From NCBI RefSeq assembly GCF_041260155.1, contig NC_091930.1:3328907-3392906 (forward strand): DNA of 64,000 nt, in the 5' to 3' direction. A model generated the notes under the pieces. That model worked only from the letters and a program-made list of their open reading frames with translations. It had not been told where the DNA came from and made no database searches. The DNA is from Ptychodera flava. Lineage: Eukaryota; Hemichordata; Enteropneusta; Ptychoderidae. Positions 1 to 11,929 of this stretch are shown one piece after another. The translations under genes were made by a program, and so were the position numbers. Position 1 is the stretch's first letter, and every line of letters starts with the position of its first letter.

Positions 1-1
1 T

Positions 2-142
2 GCCTTGATGGACATCAACCCCCTTTTACCTTTCATTATTCCAAGTTCCTTACTTGTCGTTGGTGGTGTAATGGTGCTCTTACTCCCAGAGACGTTCAAT
101 CAAGACCTAATGGACTCAATTGATGACATCACAAAGAGGTAA
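2..142 (+). CDS. SLC22-like organic ion transporter, last exon (partial)
   Basis: The window opens inside an exon whose reading frame is open from base 2 and ends at TAA (140-142), giving the last 46 residues of a protein. It shows a hydrophobic helix (PLLPFIIPSSLLVVGGVMVLLL) followed at once by LPET and an acidic tail ending DDITKR. The sequence of a last transmembrane helix, then LPET, then a short charged C-terminus is the signature end of major-facilitator sugar/organic ion transporters of the SLC22 type. The rest of the gene lies to the left of the window. An AATAAA at about 172-177 is a plausible poly(A) signal. Substrate cannot be told from this end; other MFS sugar-porter families are possible. 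Confidence 0.6.
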   Translation, partial: ALMDINPLLPFIIPSSLLVVGGVMVLLLPETFNQDLMDSIDDITKR

Positions 143-3100
143 TTGTAAGGAATCCTACAAAAATGACTGAAAATAAATATATTACGTTCAAAATCAATGG
201 CAAGGGGCCTGAATAGCCAAGATGAAAACTCAATTGGTGTATTTAAAGTCCCTGTATATTACTCACATAATGATTTAAACCTTCCCTATTCAATAACAAG
301 TTCAAACTATTCTACAAGTAGGAGCAATGCAATTATCAAGGTATTGCCAATTTATCTGCAACGATTGTGAAATCTCAACGAAGACATCACTAAACAACTG
401 AACCAGAACCGATTCGAGGATCAGTTCAGATTTATGTACTTTTCGTGGGAAGAAGATGTAACCCTTTTGAGCGCCAAAGTCAATTTTTTTCACCTTTACA
501 AAATGTACCCCAATCATTTGTTTTCAGATTTTTGACATAATTTTGATAAAAACGTTGCCAATGATATGTGATATCATTTGGTCCAAAATTATCAAAAAGA
601 ATTACAGAAAAAAATTAAAATTGGTAAAATGTTGCACTAAAATTTTCGCGGAAAGAATTACAGAACTTAAAGGGTCAATAAAAATAACGAATGTCAAATA
701 ATTGCGTTGCTTTCTGCGTATATAGGAAATTGTATTTTCGTGTTTTCATTACTTCATAGACGTGAAGGAGATTCAATGGTTGCAAACAAAAGAGCACCGA
801 GGGCAGCAGACTTCTTGAAGAGCGCCGCCACCCAGGTCAGCATCGAGTTACAGAGGATAGCCAGCACGATAGATAGAGCTGTACAGGTCGACAAATCTTC
901 GGAATGATTTTGAAAAGACTTACGTCTCCCGTGATGGGCGGGAAACTCTAGGCCTATGTCCTTAACAACATATTAGGTGCATGTGTAGCTGTATCATATT
1001 TGCGCATACAAAACCGTCATTGAAACGAATGCAGTATCCGATGCATGTCAGGGATACGTCTAGCCAGCAAAATAAGTAAATTTCGGAAACGTTGACATCT
1101 GCAAGTGGCATGACAGACCACGGGTCTTTTGACGACGACTGCATCCCGAGTTCATCCGTCGATACTGCATCAGAACTGTCATAGTTTGTCGGAATTTTTT
1201 ACCAGCTACATTTAGGCTACTTTATAAGCGCAAGAAAAGATACAGATTTTAGATTATTAATCTTTGGAGAACCATCTTTGTTTTTTCCTATCAAATTGAA
1301 CATTTGAAGTCAATGTACGCAGTAAAGTTATTTTTACTGACTTCATGGCATTGAGACTTCTTTCCTTTGTGTGAATTTTTGTTGAAAATAAAATAAATAT
1401 CACCACTGACAAATAGTATGGACAGACTGGAAACGCTGCATGCCTTTTGTTCCATGGTCGTCTCGGTAGACTATTGGCTTTTCATATTAAAATGAGCTTC
1501 AAAGGTGTTAAACTTTTTGGAGGCTTTGATTGTGGTTGATAATTACACGAGATTATACGAAAAATACGACGAGATGGCATCGTACTGCCAGTCGCGTAGC
1601 AACCATAGTTACTTTGTGAGCTCTCAGGCCAGAAACACTGCTTCATGCCAATCAAAACAACGCGCCAGCAGTTTCATAAACATGTCCTTCCGTGACGCAC
1701 GTGTAAAAGAGGGTATGACTGACCGTAAACCATTGAGTAAAACCAGAGAGATAAAAGACTTTCAAATTTGGTTCAAACACACTCATTATATATTCATAAA
1801 AATATGAGAGGAATTTTTAAAACAGTAAAACTCACTTTCCTGAAGCTCAAAACACTCCCGTTTTCGCCAGCACGTCAATTCCGTTCAGCACCACACGACA
1901 ACAACACACAAACTTTGCCGAACATACTTTCGCTTAACAAACCGCGAAATCCGAAGTTACCGAGGATGCATGGTCGGCACTCTTCGGAAAAGAGAGGCGA
2001 GAGCAACCTGAGGCGAGGCGAATATGGATGGGTTACGTACCGCTTCACGCCTTAAACAATACCCGTTGCGACTCTGTCTATGTTTCTCTGCGATATCACA
2101 TAATGGCTAGAGCAATATCACAAATTTAGTTTTCTGTCCTCTGACTGCAGCTCATGACCTGAATAATATGGTGTCCGAACCTACCATTAATATTCCAGTC
2201 ACGAGAACCGTCCCTTGGACCTGAAATTGAACGTGATATTGCCCTCGCTATCATGTGTTATTATCTCATTATTGCACCTCACATCTTATCCAATTATTGT
2301 GACTGGCTAGGCCTCAGGTTTTACGAACAACAAAACGATATGAGATGGCATTCGGAATGAAACCCTGTCGAGTGCATTGATATAACACGCTATCTCGTCG
2401 AAACTTCATTCTGGCACACTGCGCGTCTTTTCTGCGCATACACAATCTTCGCATGTATTGGAAATCGAAATCTGATATCTTTTACGACAAAATTACAGAA
2501 ATGGTACGATAATATTGCCACAGTCATTTTATTTCGCGGCTTTGTGTACACGGACGCAACGCCCTCTGGGAGAAAATACTGGAATCCGATGGACATTTGA
2601 GGAATTTGATGTATTTCCATTGCAAATCCTGAGATAAAAGAAGGATAATTCACAAATCGATTTGATTCGAAATTAAAATATGAAATCTAATTTGCTCTGT
2701 GTATGGATCATCTATATCTTTGACGATGACATTCACGGAGAGGTCAATGTAAGGTTATGTCAATTACGTCATCTCATAACATTGACCATTCATTGGACCA
2801 TAGAGTTTCCAAGAGGGAGAAAAGAACAGTAAATATTGCCATATTGCTGAAATTCCGGTTTCAACACACGGGTTTTGAGCGGGTTTATCTTTAAGCATAG
2901 CATGGGTTAGATTCATCAACGAGATTGCAAAATATGAATTTTTATCGATGAAATAAATGAATAGCTGAATAAAAAAAAATCAAAGTATTAGACTCAGACT
3001 GACCCTGCGTGCAAAAAGAATGCGTTATAAACGTGTTATGGAAGCAAAAATAACAAGAAAGGTGTTTATCCACGCTTGTGTATGCTATACACAAACTTGT

Positions 3101-4292
3101 GGATGCGCCTTTTCATGTTTAGGCCGAACAAAAAAATGTGCTGTTCCGATAATCCGAGCTACCCTTTTTTTACCTGCTGACCCTAAACCTTTTAGAGCTA
3201 CGTACACACGGAAGTAAAAAAAAAACAACAAAAAACACCGTAAAATCACGTGACGCGTTCGTTACTTGGCATTTGATTTTTACTTGAAGGAGGATGTCTT
3301 TATGGTTTTTTTCCTTGTATATGTATGAGACATTTTTCTGGAAATAATGTGGCTAGTGTTCGATCGTCCTGAACCCCTGAAAAAAGCATATTTAAAAATA
3401 AAAATATTAAAAAACATTCCTGCCGACCTGCCTACCCTATTTTTTAAAACCATGTTATCGGAACAGCACAATTTATATTTTTGGTCTTATAATGTTTTAG
3501 GTCTGCACAGATCATTCATCAATGTACTTGTTCATATTCAGAGTATTCATATTTAATATTTGACCGAGTTGTATATACATATGCAAATAAACCAATTATG
3601 ATATGTCTCACTCATCAAACTCCCAGCATGACGAAATGTAAGTATAATGTAGACATAACACGCTCACTACACTTCCCGCATAAGCAAAAGCACGTATGTC
3701 AAATGTACTTTGGAATTAAGATCAAATCCACCCCATTTTATTTTGTTCATGGCCTTATTACAGAAATATGGACCATTATGGTACGTCATACATACCCATC
3801 AACTTCCAGCATGACAAGTGAGTATAGCTGCTGTAGCTTAGAAGTCTGATCAAATTCAGTACACTCACATTTGACATATAGTCTGATTAAAGAATTTCAT
3901 TAAATATGCAAATAAGTTACAAGTCATCAAACTTCTACCATAAATAAATCTAAGAATGACAAATGCTGTACAATCAGGCCTTGTTACAGAATTTCATTAA
4001 ATATGCAAATAAGGTATAAATTAGAATGTCATTGTCATCAATCAATAACATAGAGACGGATGACCTTGAATTTAGGTGTTTTTTTTCTATTTTTTTCATT
4101 TTCCATTCAATTTGGATTTCATAGCACTAAGAAAACTGCCAATAGTTTCATTTGCCATGTATGATAATCAAGCAGCACTCTGGTTTCTCTTGGTTTCTAT
4201 GATGCGAATTTCAATGTACATGTACACACGAAAGTTATCTATGCATCTATTAAAAGCGTTCAAACATGGGAGCAGTGCCATTGACCCTATTT
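143..4292. other. Intergenic, AT-rich, no supported gene
   Basis: No ORF here shows family resemblance or a codon pattern beyond chance. The short ORFs at 707-907 and 1505-1807 have no recognisable domain. The stretch holds a dispersed repeat near 3120-3320 (listed separately) and short repeats such as the phrase 'atttcattaaatatgcaaataag', found twice around 3893-4010. Confidence 0.5.
3120..3330 (+). repeat. Dispersed repeat, copy 1 (second copy at 63018-63240)
   Basis: A stretch starting ggccgaacaaaaaaatgtgct and ending near tttttttccttgtatatgtatga recurs at 63018-63240 with the same order of blocks: GTGCTGTTC-GATAA, CTACCC, GACCCTAAAC, TTTTAGAGCTACGTA, ACACGGAAGTAAAA, CGTAAAATCAC, GGCATTTGATTTT and GGATGTCTTT. 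A shorter fragment with the same head (tccgataacctgacctaccc) lies at about 33978. Part of the head recurs in inverted orientation around 3440-3470. This is an interspersed element of unknown class, SINE-like in size but without visible pol III boxes. Confidence 0.6.
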
Positions 4293-5732
4293 TTACATCA
4301 AGATACACTCTGGGCCATGGCACTCTTCTTGGTGGCTGCTGAGAACGGAATCATCTGCAAATATTCTTCCGCAGTTTTCACAGATATGAAGGCTGTCAGA
4401 GTTGTCATCTGGCGTCTCTTCATCATGTACAGTATCGCTAGCAGGGTCTTCATCAGTAGGTTCTGTATTGGCCAGAGCTACCAACATCTCGCCCACTGCT
4501 TGCCATCCTGTTTTTCCAGTGGCTCCCTCTTCATTACCAGAGCCACGTTCCCTCGGCTGACCCTTGCAAGACGCGGCATGCATTACCAGAACTATTGGGT
4601 TATCAAACGTTGCCTTGCACAGTACACATGTAAATTGAGATTCTGCATCCTCTGACTTGGTGGTCGTAGTTTTAGTATCTGTGTGTCTACCATGGGATCC
4701 AACCCGGGCGCTTGCATATGATGATGTCTCCACAGGGTTGGTTCTCGGAGAATCACCTTCTCTGTCGCTGTAGACGCTTCTCTCCATTGATGATCTCCCA
4801 CCGCCATTGACCCTGTTTGGGTTATTGTGAATAGCTGATGGTACATAATGCCTCGATGGTTTCGGTCCACGTCCTGCTGACCGTGGCCGTTGATCCCTAC
4901 GACCTGAAAATCTTTGAGACCAGTGTCTGTTGTAGCGCCTTGGTGATTGTGGGAATGCCTTGTCATCCGGAATACATTCGTCAACGTGCGATTGTAGCGT
5001 TTTCAAATCGGGGAAAGGTCGCTCACATCGAGGGCATACATACTCGTCGATACTTGGAACACTATCGTAAGGGGATGAATTCGCTGCAGAGGCAATCCGA
5101 TGCGTAGTAGGCACAGCCCTTCTCCCGCCACCATTTATCTGAGCTTGACTGACGCTCGGTGTTGTTGCGTTGGAAGGGTCAGGTTCACACATCATGGTGT
5201 GTACTTCAAGGGTGTCCAAGTCTGGGAATGAGAACCCACATATTGGACAAGTGTGCTGATCAGAGAATGAGTTGACGCCTTGCCGCCGATCTTCTGCCAC
5301 ATCTACAGGTGCAAAACCGCCGGTGTCATTGTACCTCGTGCTTCTCGTATCATCCGGAGTTTGATATCCAGCCATTCGGCGATTAGAACCGTCTCGAGGA
5401 CCTTGCATTTGTGTGTGTTTTTCTCTCGTTGTGTTTGGTGTACCAACCTGACGACGTTCCCTCTTTTCAACCATATCAAGAAGAGATTTTGTCACGTGGC
5501 TGTCGGGTAGGGTACTGACATCGTTTCCCTGCATGTTGGGGAAGTTTTCTTTGCGGCAAAGTGGACACTTCAGAGAACGACCGGACAGGCATCCCCCGAG
5601 ACAGTCTTCGCAGACAATATGACCGCAGCTTGGCAGCACCTTTGGTCTGACGTATCGTCCAAAACACACCGGACACTGCAAACATTGGTCGTCGATGTCT
5701 CGGCAAATACTCGGTAAACCCTCGTCGCCCAT
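4293..5732 (-). CDS. RING / four C2HC-finger protein with CaaX C-terminus (TRIM-like E3 ligase)
   Basis: Predicted ubiquitin E3 ligase of 479 aa in a single coding exon. The RING lies at about residues 16-58 (CPVC, CGHIVC, CEDC, CPLC), followed by the TRIM-style linker LPDSHVTKSLLDMVEKRERR. Four fingers of the form C-x2-C-x12-H-x3-C follow in a low-complexity linker (CPIC, CPRC, CVLC, CENC), resembling ubiquitin-binding UBZ fingers. The protein ends in ECILM, a CaaX box whose terminal Met favours farnesylation, so membrane anchoring is inferred. I chose the start MGDEGLPSI at 5732 because a splice acceptor (tttctctttcgcag) lies just upstream on the minus strand and because the diverged copy at 10531 begins at the same residue. 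A further in-frame ATG at 5786 would lie in the intron. Substrates are unknown. RING and finger calls are strong; prenylation is an inference from the last four residues. Confidence 0.85.
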   Translation of the reverse strand: MGDEGLPSICRDIDDQCLQCPVCFGRYVRPKVLPSCGHIVCEDCLGGCLSGRSLKCPLCRKENFPNMQGNDVSTLPDSHVTKSLLDMVEKRERRQVGTPNTTREKHTQMQGPRDGSNRRMAGYQTPDDTRSTRYNDTGGFAPVDVAEDRRQGVNSFSDQHTCPICGFSFPDLDTLEVHTMMCEPDPSNATTPSVSQAQINGGGRRAVPTTHRIASAANSSPYDSVPSIDEYVCPRCERPFPDLKTLQSHVDECIPDDKAFPQSPRRYNRHWSQRFSGRRDQRPRSAGRGPKPSRHYVPSAIHNNPNRVNGGGRSSMERSVYSDREGDSPRTNPVETSSYASARVGSHGRHTDTKTTTTKSEDAESQFTCVLCKATFDNPIVLVMHAASCKGQPRERGSGNEEGATGKTGWQAVGEMLVALANTEPTDEDPASDTVHDEETPDDNSDSLHICENCGRIFADDSVLSSHQEECHGPECILM

Positions 5733-5819
5733 GCTGCACCTGCGAAAGAGAAATGTTGAAAAAAATGCTAGGAGATGATGCATCAAGAATTATGGAACAC
5801 CATGATAAACAATGACAGT

Positions 5820-5840
5820 GTTTGATTGATTGATTGATTG

Positions 5841-5885
<45 letters not shown>

Positions 5886-5903
5886 AGACAGACAGACAGA
5901 GAC

Positions 5904-5936
<33 letters not shown>

Positions 5937-5940
5937 GAGG
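5820..5940. repeat. Microsatellite (TTGA)n / (GA)n / (CAGA)n
   Basis: Consecutive runs of tgat, then about 20 GA units, then CAGA/GACA units. Similar (GACA)n tracts lie at about 28490-28560 and GA tracts at 40076-40139. Confidence 0.9.
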
Positions 5941-7454
5941 GGGTGATCAGGAGAAAAAAACCTGCAATTTTCTAAAATATTATTCCGGCATAGTCGCTAT
6001 TTGGACTTTAAGCCCACTGTGCCATCTTGTATACGTTTCACTACGATTTTTTGCAGACGATGCACAGACGTTTGTGACTTTCTAAAATAAGTACTCAATC
6101 AACTGTTCGTAAGTAACTTACATATTTTTAACATATATAAAATAATGTGTTCTTTGCGAAACATTCTGATTTCATCCATCCAAACATTGTGTCTATCTTT
6201 TGAGCGTTGAGCAGTACATTGTGCCTGGTACAGGCCATACCTACACGTATAATTTATTTGCTTGACAAACCAACGATAGGTGACGCACAGCATTGAGATT
6301 GAGGACTGTTCCTTCCAGCAACCGAACAATGCATTGTCATGTCGGTGATTTTAATATGTACATTATAGGTCAACGCTGTTCTTGTTTTGTGGCCTCTGTA
6401 CTGATAAGGGTCGTACGGTAATCATCAAACAACCCAGTGTCTGAGGCTAATCAGTATGTTGATCTACCAGTGAGGGCGCTCTCTCGGCTCAGTCGACATT
6501 ATAACCCAATACCGTGCTTTCGCTTTCGATTTTGATTTAAAGCGAACTAAACGTAGCCAGCTCTTTAAATCTGTTTTTACCGTATTGTTCACTTGGTGGC
6601 ATAAAATGATCTCCTTAATGTTCATGAACAGGATCATTAGGAGATTGATAGCATTATTTGGAAAGGAATGTTAGTATGACTAGAGCATAACGTCTGAGCT
6701 AGTACAACGTCACAAATATGAATGCGAGGGTGCCAATTTTCTTAGCCTTGTCGCGTTTAAAAGAGGAAGGATTGACTCACGAACGTTTTCAATGTCCTAT
6801 AACATTCACAATAAATAGACTGCAAAATCTATGGTATGTGTCCAGTTAATGTCGGCCAAGTGGGTTACCCCAGAGGCGGTCACCATTATACATTTACATA
6901 ACAGAATACTGTTCCCAGACTAAAACCAACGTAGAGTTTCCAAGGAAAATATCTCACGGATATATTCCTCCGGTGAATTTGTCATCCAGTCTTCAAAAAT
7001 TGGAAAGCCGATCATGCGGACGAAAAACTTGCAGTCACTTCTCCTTCAAAGTATTGCAGTCACTTCTCCTTCAAAGTATTCTAATTTACTGCTTAACCTG
7101 GTCAAAACAGAGATTAAAACACGCCTACCAAAAACATGTCCACACCAAATCAAACGACAATATATGTATATTTTCTTACCTGCTTGTCGTATGTTTTGCT
7201 ACAGCGATGCTTTATGTCAAAAGAGTCTATCCCCACTTGATAAAATGAAAACTAGAAATGCCTATGGTATGCCGATAAATTCCCCGTTTGTGTACATATT
7301 CCTACAGTAGTTGTGATTCATACGCACAAGTGTAGTTTCCCACTTCTAGGTTGACGTCATAAACTTTACGCTTTATGCAAATTACAAGGTCGGTGATAAG
7401 GCTACGTCACAGGTCAGTCTTCCACGCTGCGTCACATGACTGGACTCAGTACAG

Positions 7455-7646
7455 TCCAATCTGGTCTCTTGTCCCATTTCTACCGCTGGCTGCGCTGCTC
7501 ACGAAAATAGGTAGTCTAGTCCCCTGCCCATTTATACCGCTGGCCGCGCTGCTCACGAAAATAGGTAGTCTAGTCCCCTGCCCATTTATACCGCTGGCTG
7601 TGCTGCTCACGAAAAAAGCGAGATGGGGCAGGGGACCAGACAAGAC
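7455..7646. mobile_element. Small hairpin element with three 54-bp internal repeats
   Basis: The phrase taccgctggc[tc]g[ct]gctgctcacgaaaa repeats at 7481, 7535 and 7589, a period of 54 bp. The unit contains 'tctagtcccctgccca'. The left border (tctggtctcttgtcccatttc) is an imperfect inverted copy of the right border (gatggggcaggggaccaga), so the whole block folds back on itself. Each tandem unit therefore carries an internal copy of the terminal sequence. This is MITE-like; no coding capacity. Confidence 0.55.
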
Positions 7647-10381
7647 TCAGCCAGAACAAGGTTGAGTATAAGTACTGTGTGAGCATGTTAGTTCAATCTG
7701 CATACGGAGGCTCAAGCAGAGACAAAATTTCTTTTCTAGTCTTACACGATCTCTGGCTATTTTGCTAAATTAGAATCTTTAAGTTCAAAAATTACAACAA
7801 GAAATTCGCCTATAGTTTACCTATCAATAGACCCAAATTATCCTAAAACTAAAATTAATATTTCATGACGACTGTCAGTACCTCTTTCCAGGCCAAGGAA
7901 TACGGACTGTTTTAATTAACATGGCACCTCTTTTAAAACGTAACGCCCTCAAACGTTGTCAACATGTAAGAAAAGTAGATGAAGTAGGGGAAAATATCGT
8001 TTATTTTGATTTTTGCGTCATCGATCTCTGACAGCCTATTGTAGAATAACAAAATCTTAAAGTGGGAATCTTTTTCCTATTTCGATTAAACCAATTTTAG
8101 TATTACTTTACGCAATGCGAATAATTATTTGACGAAAAATCAAGAAAATATGCATTTTATCATGTCTGCACATATCCATATTCAACACATTTGCGCAGAA
8201 TGTAAAAGTTTGCGGATAAAAATATCGCGTATAGCCAACACGTGGCGAAACGCGACATATATTTGTTGTCGGTCTGTTCAAAGGTCAGTGGTATAAGCAT
8301 TCTATGTGTCAGGATGACAATACAGCTGTTAGTGACGGCATAACAAATGACTCATGACGTAGTTCAGGGGTCATATGCGCTATATCAAGAACGGCTAAAC
8401 TGCATCCGCCTTGCATTTCTACCACTTCTCGATTTGACGGTGAGTACTATTTTGTTCACGATTATTGAGTGTTCGAACTTCCCTATATGATGGAAACAAC
8501 CTACTGCACTGATATAGATTTTGAGCTCGTTATCACATGACGGGGAGTCTGAAAATCTTTGATATCCTTGAGTTACCGATTGCCAGTCAGTTTGTCTTCC
8601 TCTCTCCCCCGGAATGGTTATTTTCAGTCTCGGGTAATGTATCTATGTAGGGTTTGCTGTAGTTTAGAAGGGATTACTTTATATGACACGAGTACGTGTT
8701 TAGTTTCACTTCTGCCAATCTACAGCGAACACCAATGATACCGATAGAATCAGAAAACGGGGCTAATCGCCTATATCTGATAAAATCAGACCAAACAATT
8801 CCAAAAACCTTAAATATTAATGCTGTGACGTAGGCCTATTTAAATATCAGACCGTGCTCTTAACATATGCTAGTCAAGACTCAGAATCAAACAAAAATAA
8901 GCTAAAGGTATATCACATTAGAGTATATATTTAAATTCTGGCGGGAAGTCGTCGGAAAAGGGATTTTCTCTGAATGAGGGCTAGTTTGTGTTCGAGCTTT
9001 GCTATATATATGGCAAGTATAGCACTTAACTAAATGACCAATTAGATTGCTCTAGTTGGGCTATCATTCAATAATAATGCTAGTATCACAGTTGACGGTG
9101 TTTTTTGTCTAGCCAGCAAGGATGGATTGCCTGACTCGGCTGAACAATAGGCATACTTCGCAAATAACTGAATGCCATAAATACTGACTGAACGCTACAC
9201 ATGCAAACGGACCCACGCCCTATTTAAAGTATGCTTCGATTCTATTGATTGCAAAGTCCAACCCTTATAATGCCTTTCTCGTGTAAGAAAACAAGTGGGT
9301 GCTCGCATCCACAAATTATACATTTAAGTAGGCAAGACCGGTGTATTCAATGAAAAAAACCGAAAGGGGGCTGATATGTCTCAACAACGTCACATATCTT
9401 AGATATCTGAGGGCGCTGGTCTATCGGTATCGGGCCAGCGGCCAAATGTGTAGTCTTGTTTTCTTTATTAGCAGAATCGTCAATATTGATAATAGACACT
9501 ACAATGATCATCCAAAAAGCGTTCCTCAATGCTATTTGTGAATTAAATCTTATTATAATAGACATATACCTTTTTTTGCCATACAACTTTTCACCTCACC
9601 AACTGAGCGATTAGTATCTATAAAAATTAATAATGCGCCCGGGCATTTATCAACAACCCTGGCAACATGTAGCGTTTGGATGGTTTCCAAAGTGTAACGT
9701 TAAATTATCTATTGCATTAATCAAATTTAAATACAATGATATATGTCGCTGTTTTGTTCTGTTGGACGCAGTAACAGTGAAGATAGGCAATTTTTAGTAT
9801 AGGAAACACTACGGTCACGCAAATAGGAGCGAAAAAGATGAGAGGAATTCAGCTCTACGCGCCAAAGGCTTTGCCACGGTTCGAAAGGTTTCCGATGGCG
9901 TTTGTCGTTCTTGCTTGAAACATCAAAGGGGTCACTGCTCCGAGGATCTTTGGTATTAATATTACAACAATGCCGCATGATTTTTGTATACAACTGAGAA
10001 TTTACTTAAAATGCCCTTATCTTGTTTAATCGAGTCATTAGTCCATAGGTTGAACTCGCTTCCCAGTTAAAATGCTTGTGTAGTTCGAGAGATATGAGGA
10101 AATGTTATTGTTTCATATGTATTAATGTTGGTACCACTAACGTAACCGGACCCACTGGAGACAATAAATCCTGATCTATTGTTTCTAAACTAGTAAAATT
10201 AGACAGACAAGGCGTTAACCCTAGTCCTATCCGTATTTCGCTATGTGGAGGCACAATTTTGTCATAGAAAACCATGGGGGTCGGGATTAACTATGATGGC
10301 GAAAGGTTCGACAAACAATGAATTTCACTTCAAACGACAATCCTAGGCCGTCTCGCCACCGTCTCTTGTAATGTAAGCCTA

Positions 10382-10482
10382 GTCTCGGTTACCCAGGCTG
10401 CTCTGCGGGGCTTTTTCTGGCTGGGGGCGCGCTGCCCCCACGGGCCGGAAGAGAACCCAGAGCAGTCTGGGTAATCGAGACC
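10382..10482. mobile_element. MITE-like 100-bp inverted-repeat element
   Basis: The ends are GTCTCGGTTACCCAGGCTG and, reverse-complemented, GTCTCGATTACCCAGACTG, continuing as CTCTG on both arms: 24 bp with two mismatches. The GC-rich interior is itself partly palindromic (gggggcgcgctgccccc). It lies immediately upstream of the RING pseudogene exon. No unambiguous target duplication was seen. Confidence 0.6.
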
Positions 10483-10530
10483 ATCGTAAACCTAACTCTC
10501 ACTCGTTGCTTTATTACAGATACACTTGCT

Positions 10531-11136
10531 ATGGGTGACGGGGGTTTGCCGAGTATTTGCCTCGAAATCGATGACCAGTGTCTGCAGTGTCCGGTGTGTT
10601 TTGGACGATACGTCAGACCAAAGGTATTGCCAAGCTGTGGCCACATAGTCTGTGAAGACTGTCTCAAGGGCTGCGTGGCTAGTGGTCGTCGGTCGCTGAA
10701 ATGCCCGGTGTGTCGAAAAGAAAATCAATCCAGTAAGAGAGAACCCAGCGACGTGAGTTCGTTGCCTGACAGTCACGTGACTAAGTCCATCATGGCAATG
10801 GTTGAAAAGAGGGAGCGCAGAGTCGAGAGAGGCAGGCGAACCGACTTGCAGCCGAATTCATCAGGCCGAGATGACGCAGCTGATAGAAGGCATCGGGGAC
10901 ATGGGGAGTCGACGGCATTGAGGGCACCGCAGTCGACCGCGACATCAACCCGATCGGGAAGCCGCTGGTGCAGCTTCTTCAAGTGATCTACAGACCGATG
11001 ACGTCGAGGGATCGTCAGATTCCCACAATCATTTTTGTCCGTTCTGTGGATTTCCATTCCCGGATGAGGGTACCTTAGAGTTACACGCTGCTATTGTATT
11101 CCCGATGAATCTGCATCCCTTCCAACCATTTCGTGA
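10531..11136 (+). pseudogene. Frameshifted copy of the RING / C2HC-finger gene
   Basis: Starts MGDGGLPSICLE, nearly identical in its RING to the gene at 4293-5732 (CPVCFGRYVRPKVLPSCGHI, then CPVC) and with the same linker LPDSHVTKSI. An acceptor-like tttattacag precedes the ATG, as in the parent. The open frame stops at 10984-10986 (TGA). In another frame the homology resumes: SDSHNHFCPFCGFPFPD matches the first C2HC finger of the 4.3-kb gene. A second shift near 11090-11100 is needed to reach the finger's last Cys (CIPDESASLPTIS), followed by a stop at 11134-11136. Two shifts, one finger and no C-terminal region or CaaX point to a decayed paralogue. A short RING-only protein of 151 aa could still be translated. 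It is in the opposite orientation to the other copies. Confidence 0.75.
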
Positions 11137-11929
11137 GTTGAAGGACAATATATATCTACTTTTAAAACAAGGAAGATACTAGTACGAAATGTAAAAATTC
11201 AACCTCTGTTTGAACTTTCATAGGTTTACTTCTGCAATGGCAGTGCCGGTATCGGTTATTCAAAAGGACTGATGTGATATATGGCCTGCAGTATTGGATT
11301 ACGTACAGCGTCAGTAAATTGAACGTTTTAGGAGTGACCCCACAGAACTGAATATAGTAAATCGGTACAAGCTTATCGACGGATGCCCTCGTTGCCAATC
11401 CATCATGGTGTAAGTTTAGAAATTACGATCGCAACAATCAAAGCCTTTTACGTCGACTGAAGAAAGAATACTATCACAGCTATGCAGTAGGACCTATGCA
11501 AGAAACGCATCCGTACACAAGGATTATATTGTTTTCGCACCTACCACGAATTTTTCGTGCAAATGGAGGATGCAAGATTTCTATATCACCTTTGTCTGTC
11601 TGTTTTTCTGTCTGTCCCCTTCTCTCTCAAAGGTCATGTTTCCAAATGACAGAAAGGACTTTTAAGACTATGAAAGTTCGCGTCTTTACAAGAATACTTT
11701 TACTAAAACACAGTCCCTGCACCCACGTGGAGGAACTCTGACTAAAACAACAACTCCGTACTATTATTTACATTTCAGAAAGAAAAAAAAACATTAGCAT
11801 TAATATTCCATATAATCGAGCTTAAAAGAAAACGAATAGCGCAAGTTTGAAGCTATAGAATGACTTTTGAGGTTTCAGTTTAATTACCTGCATTGTTAAT
11901 CGGATTCCAGTTATTCTATTATGTCTATT
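11137..11929. other. Intergenic, nothing recognised
   Basis: Short ORFs only; AT-rich. No repeat of note and no domain recognised. Confidence 0.4.

Larger units (their letters stand above)
5733..10381. other. Intergenic with simple repeats and a small hairpin element; no supported gene
   Basis: The 5' leader of the minus-strand RING gene probably lies at the left edge. Apart from the simple repeat at 5820-5940 and the tandem/hairpin element at 7455-7646, only unremarkable AT-rich DNA is visible. A 26-bp tandem doublet (gtcacttctccttcaaagtatt) sits at 7029-7080. ORFs here are short and lack recognisable domains. Confidence 0.5.

Noticed and set aside
707..907. 66-aa ORF with a helical C-terminal half (ADFLKSAATQVSIELQRIAS)
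   Set aside because: A possible acceptor (attacttcatag) precedes it, but no domain, partner exon or repeat support was found.
1505..2055. Two overlapping plus-strand ORFs of about 100 aa
   Set aside because: No domain, no splice logic, composition as expected by chance.
4592..5107. Overlapping ORFs inside the first RING gene
   Set aside because: Shadow frames of the coding exon.
10389..11057. Minus-strand ORFs over the RING pseudogene
   Set aside because: Antisense shadows; no independent features.
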